Assembly: GCA_910589415.1 (NCBI GenBank)
Contig: OU342633.1
Span: 35,904,210 to 35,968,209 of the forward strand
Reading direction: 5' to 3'
DNA length: 64,000 nt
Origin: Malachius bipustulatus
Taxonomy: Eukaryota; Arthropoda; Insecta; Coleoptera; Melyridae
The notes beneath the pieces were generated by a model. That model was not told the origin of the DNA. It ran no database searches and saw only the letters and a program-made list of their open reading frames with translations. The position numbers and the translations under genes were made by a program. Shown one piece after another: positions 62,680 to 64,000 of this stretch. Each line of letters begins with the position of its first letter. Position 1 is the first letter of the stretch.

Positions 62680-63249
62680 TACAGGGTGTACCAGCTCCAT
62701 TTAAACAACGGTAAGGGCCGTGTAGGTCTCGTCAAGACGAAACGTTTTTTTATTTGAAGTTTTTGGATTTGGACCTTCGTTGCGGAAATATGACCGACTT
62801 CCGGTTTTTAGTTTTTTGGCTCCAGTTTCGGCATTTTTAGGTTCTCGGCCAAACTGAAACTAGTTTTGGAAACTCCTTAGCTTCAGTTACAACTTTCATA
62901 TTGAAGTCAAGGTTCATCTCTGTTGGATCAAAATCTTAATTTTTCAATTTGATTCAATTTGAATTTGATTCAAAGACTTAAAATTTAAAGTCTTGGGCAT
63001 GTCGCCATTTTGAATCCAACAGAGATAGAACCTTGACTTCAATAGTTATTGTAACTGAAAGTAAGGGAGTTTCCAAAACTAGTTTCAGTTTGGGCGAGAA
63101 CCTAAAAATGCCGAAACTGGAGCCAAAAAACTAAAAACCGGAAGTCGGCCATATTTCCGCAACGAAGGTCCAAATCCAAAAACTTCAAATAAAAAAACGT
63201 TTCGTCTTGACGAAACCTACACGGCCCTTACCGTTTGGTACACCCTGTA
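62680..63249. mobile_element. Foldback element with TACAGGGTGTACC ends
   Basis: It begins TACAGGGTGTACCAGCTCC and ends GGTACACCCTGTA. Arms of about 240 bp pair almost completely, for example GGTAAGGGCCGTGTAGGTCT with the complement near 63220, and TTTTGGAAACTCCTTAGC-like with GGGAGTTTCCAAAACTAG. The 70-bp spacer (about 62935-63005) is AT-rich and itself repetitive. Flanks are TA-rich. No protein is encoded. Confidence 0.8.
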
Positions 63250-63299
63250 TATCCTATCGTACCGCAGAGTAAGCACGAGCACTTGTCATTACGCCCCAC

Positions 63300-63475
63300 A
63301 TGCAAATGACGAAACGTTTTTTTTCGAGCTTCGAATATTTTCAAATCTTCCGTTAGCGCTCGTATTGTAATCACAATCACCATAGTGACGTCATACGCAG
63401 CGTGGACGAGTTTTCACTCTCAAACTATGTACATACAATAATAATGTGTAGTTGTATCATGGTAGTTAGAGTTAC
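63300..63475. repeat. Fragment related to the interior of the 24.7-25.7 kb hAT-like family
   Basis: Shared order of words with about 24870-25010: AATATTTTCAA, CGTTAGCGCT, CCATAGTGACGTCAT, GCAGCG, GGACGAGTTTTCA, then TTGTATCATGGT. The match is interrupted by many substitutions. No CAGTGTTG terminus was found in the window, so it is a fragment or a relative with different ends. Confidence 0.55.
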
Positions 63476-64000
63476 CAATTAACAGAGACCGGTGTAAAAC
63501 ATCACCCACACCCAAAAGATAGCACCAGAGACAACATACTATAAAGAGACCAACAGCAGATCGACGGACGAAAATTGGTACACGACTGTTCTGCAAGATG
63601 TATAATAAAACCTATCCGACAAACTTCCAGGTATACGGAAATTCTGAGCTCCGTATACTTTCTGCAATCATAACTGTCTGCTGATGGGGCTGGGTGCATT
63701 TTTTGTCCAGAAAATCCCAGTAACAGGTAAATATTGATAAAGGACTGTAATGAGCTTAAAATATTAAGAAAGTTACCCTTATAGGCAACGCGAAAGAGTA
63801 GAAAGCCCTCTTCTTATTGTTAAAACATCCTCTAACGCAGCAAAAGTTTACCATATTTTTAAAAAAATAGGCGGACGTGATAACAAATTATGTGAATTTT
63901 TAGACAGTTGGACGTTCATGGAAAATCTGACGTTTTTGAAGTTATAAATTTGACATTCCCAACTTTTTGTGAGAATGAGAATGCGCTATACTGTAGTAAG

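Overview
The window is nuclear DNA of an insect. It is AT-rich, its genes have spliced introns with GT-AG borders (mostly about 50-120 bp), their coding exons are clearly richer in G+C than the surroundings, and the spaces between genes are filled with insect-type DNA transposons, foldback elements and one LINE. The order was not determined. Scattered TAGGTAGGTACC-like runs are a weak hint only.

Nine protein-coding genes could be assembled exon by exon, with intron phases checked, plus a small two-exon gene. In order: a PRADC1-like secreted PA-domain protein (minus, first exon not found); KANSL3, a subunit of the NSL histone acetyltransferase complex (plus, 11 exons); EME1, the MUS81 partner in the structure-specific DNA endonuclease (minus, 5 exons, tail-to-tail with KANSL3); an unrecognised four-exon gene near 20.4-22.8 kb (plus); mitochondrial Hsp70/mortalin (minus, 8 exons); spartin (plus, 6 exons); an unrecognised 93-residue two-exon gene (minus); an unrecognised 942-residue coiled-coil protein in one large exon (minus); a CIMIP2/FAM166 ciliary microtubule inner protein (plus, 6 exons); and a kynurenine aminotransferase (minus, 8 exons), tail-to-tail with CIMIP2 only 21 bp away. 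These are mostly housekeeping genes that do not form one pathway.

The rest is mobile DNA. A LINE with an intact zinc-finger ORF1, an intact endonuclease ORF and a damaged reverse transcriptase sits in the last EME1 intron. Between 23.2 and 26.0 kb three nonautonomous hAT-like elements are nested, each bounded by its own exact 8-bp target duplication, and one is a self-insertion of the host family. A fourth hAT-like element (52.9-54.2 kb) and two PIF/Harbinger-like elements with TAA duplications (44.6 and 60.3 kb) are also delimited. Each of these families carries its own array of short palindromic or repeated words. Several long foldback elements, some with TACAGGGTG-type ends, occupy 3.2-5.5, 26.5-27.3, 40.5-41.2 and 62.7-63.2 kb. 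The 13 kb between 41.2 and 54.6 kb has no recognisable gene.

The most notable gene-level observations are an in-frame upstream start that would give the aminotransferase a mitochondrial presequence, a C-terminal array of SUMO-consensus VKQE/D motifs in KANSL3, a heat-shock element upstream of mortalin, and two convergent gene pairs whose 3' ends interlock.
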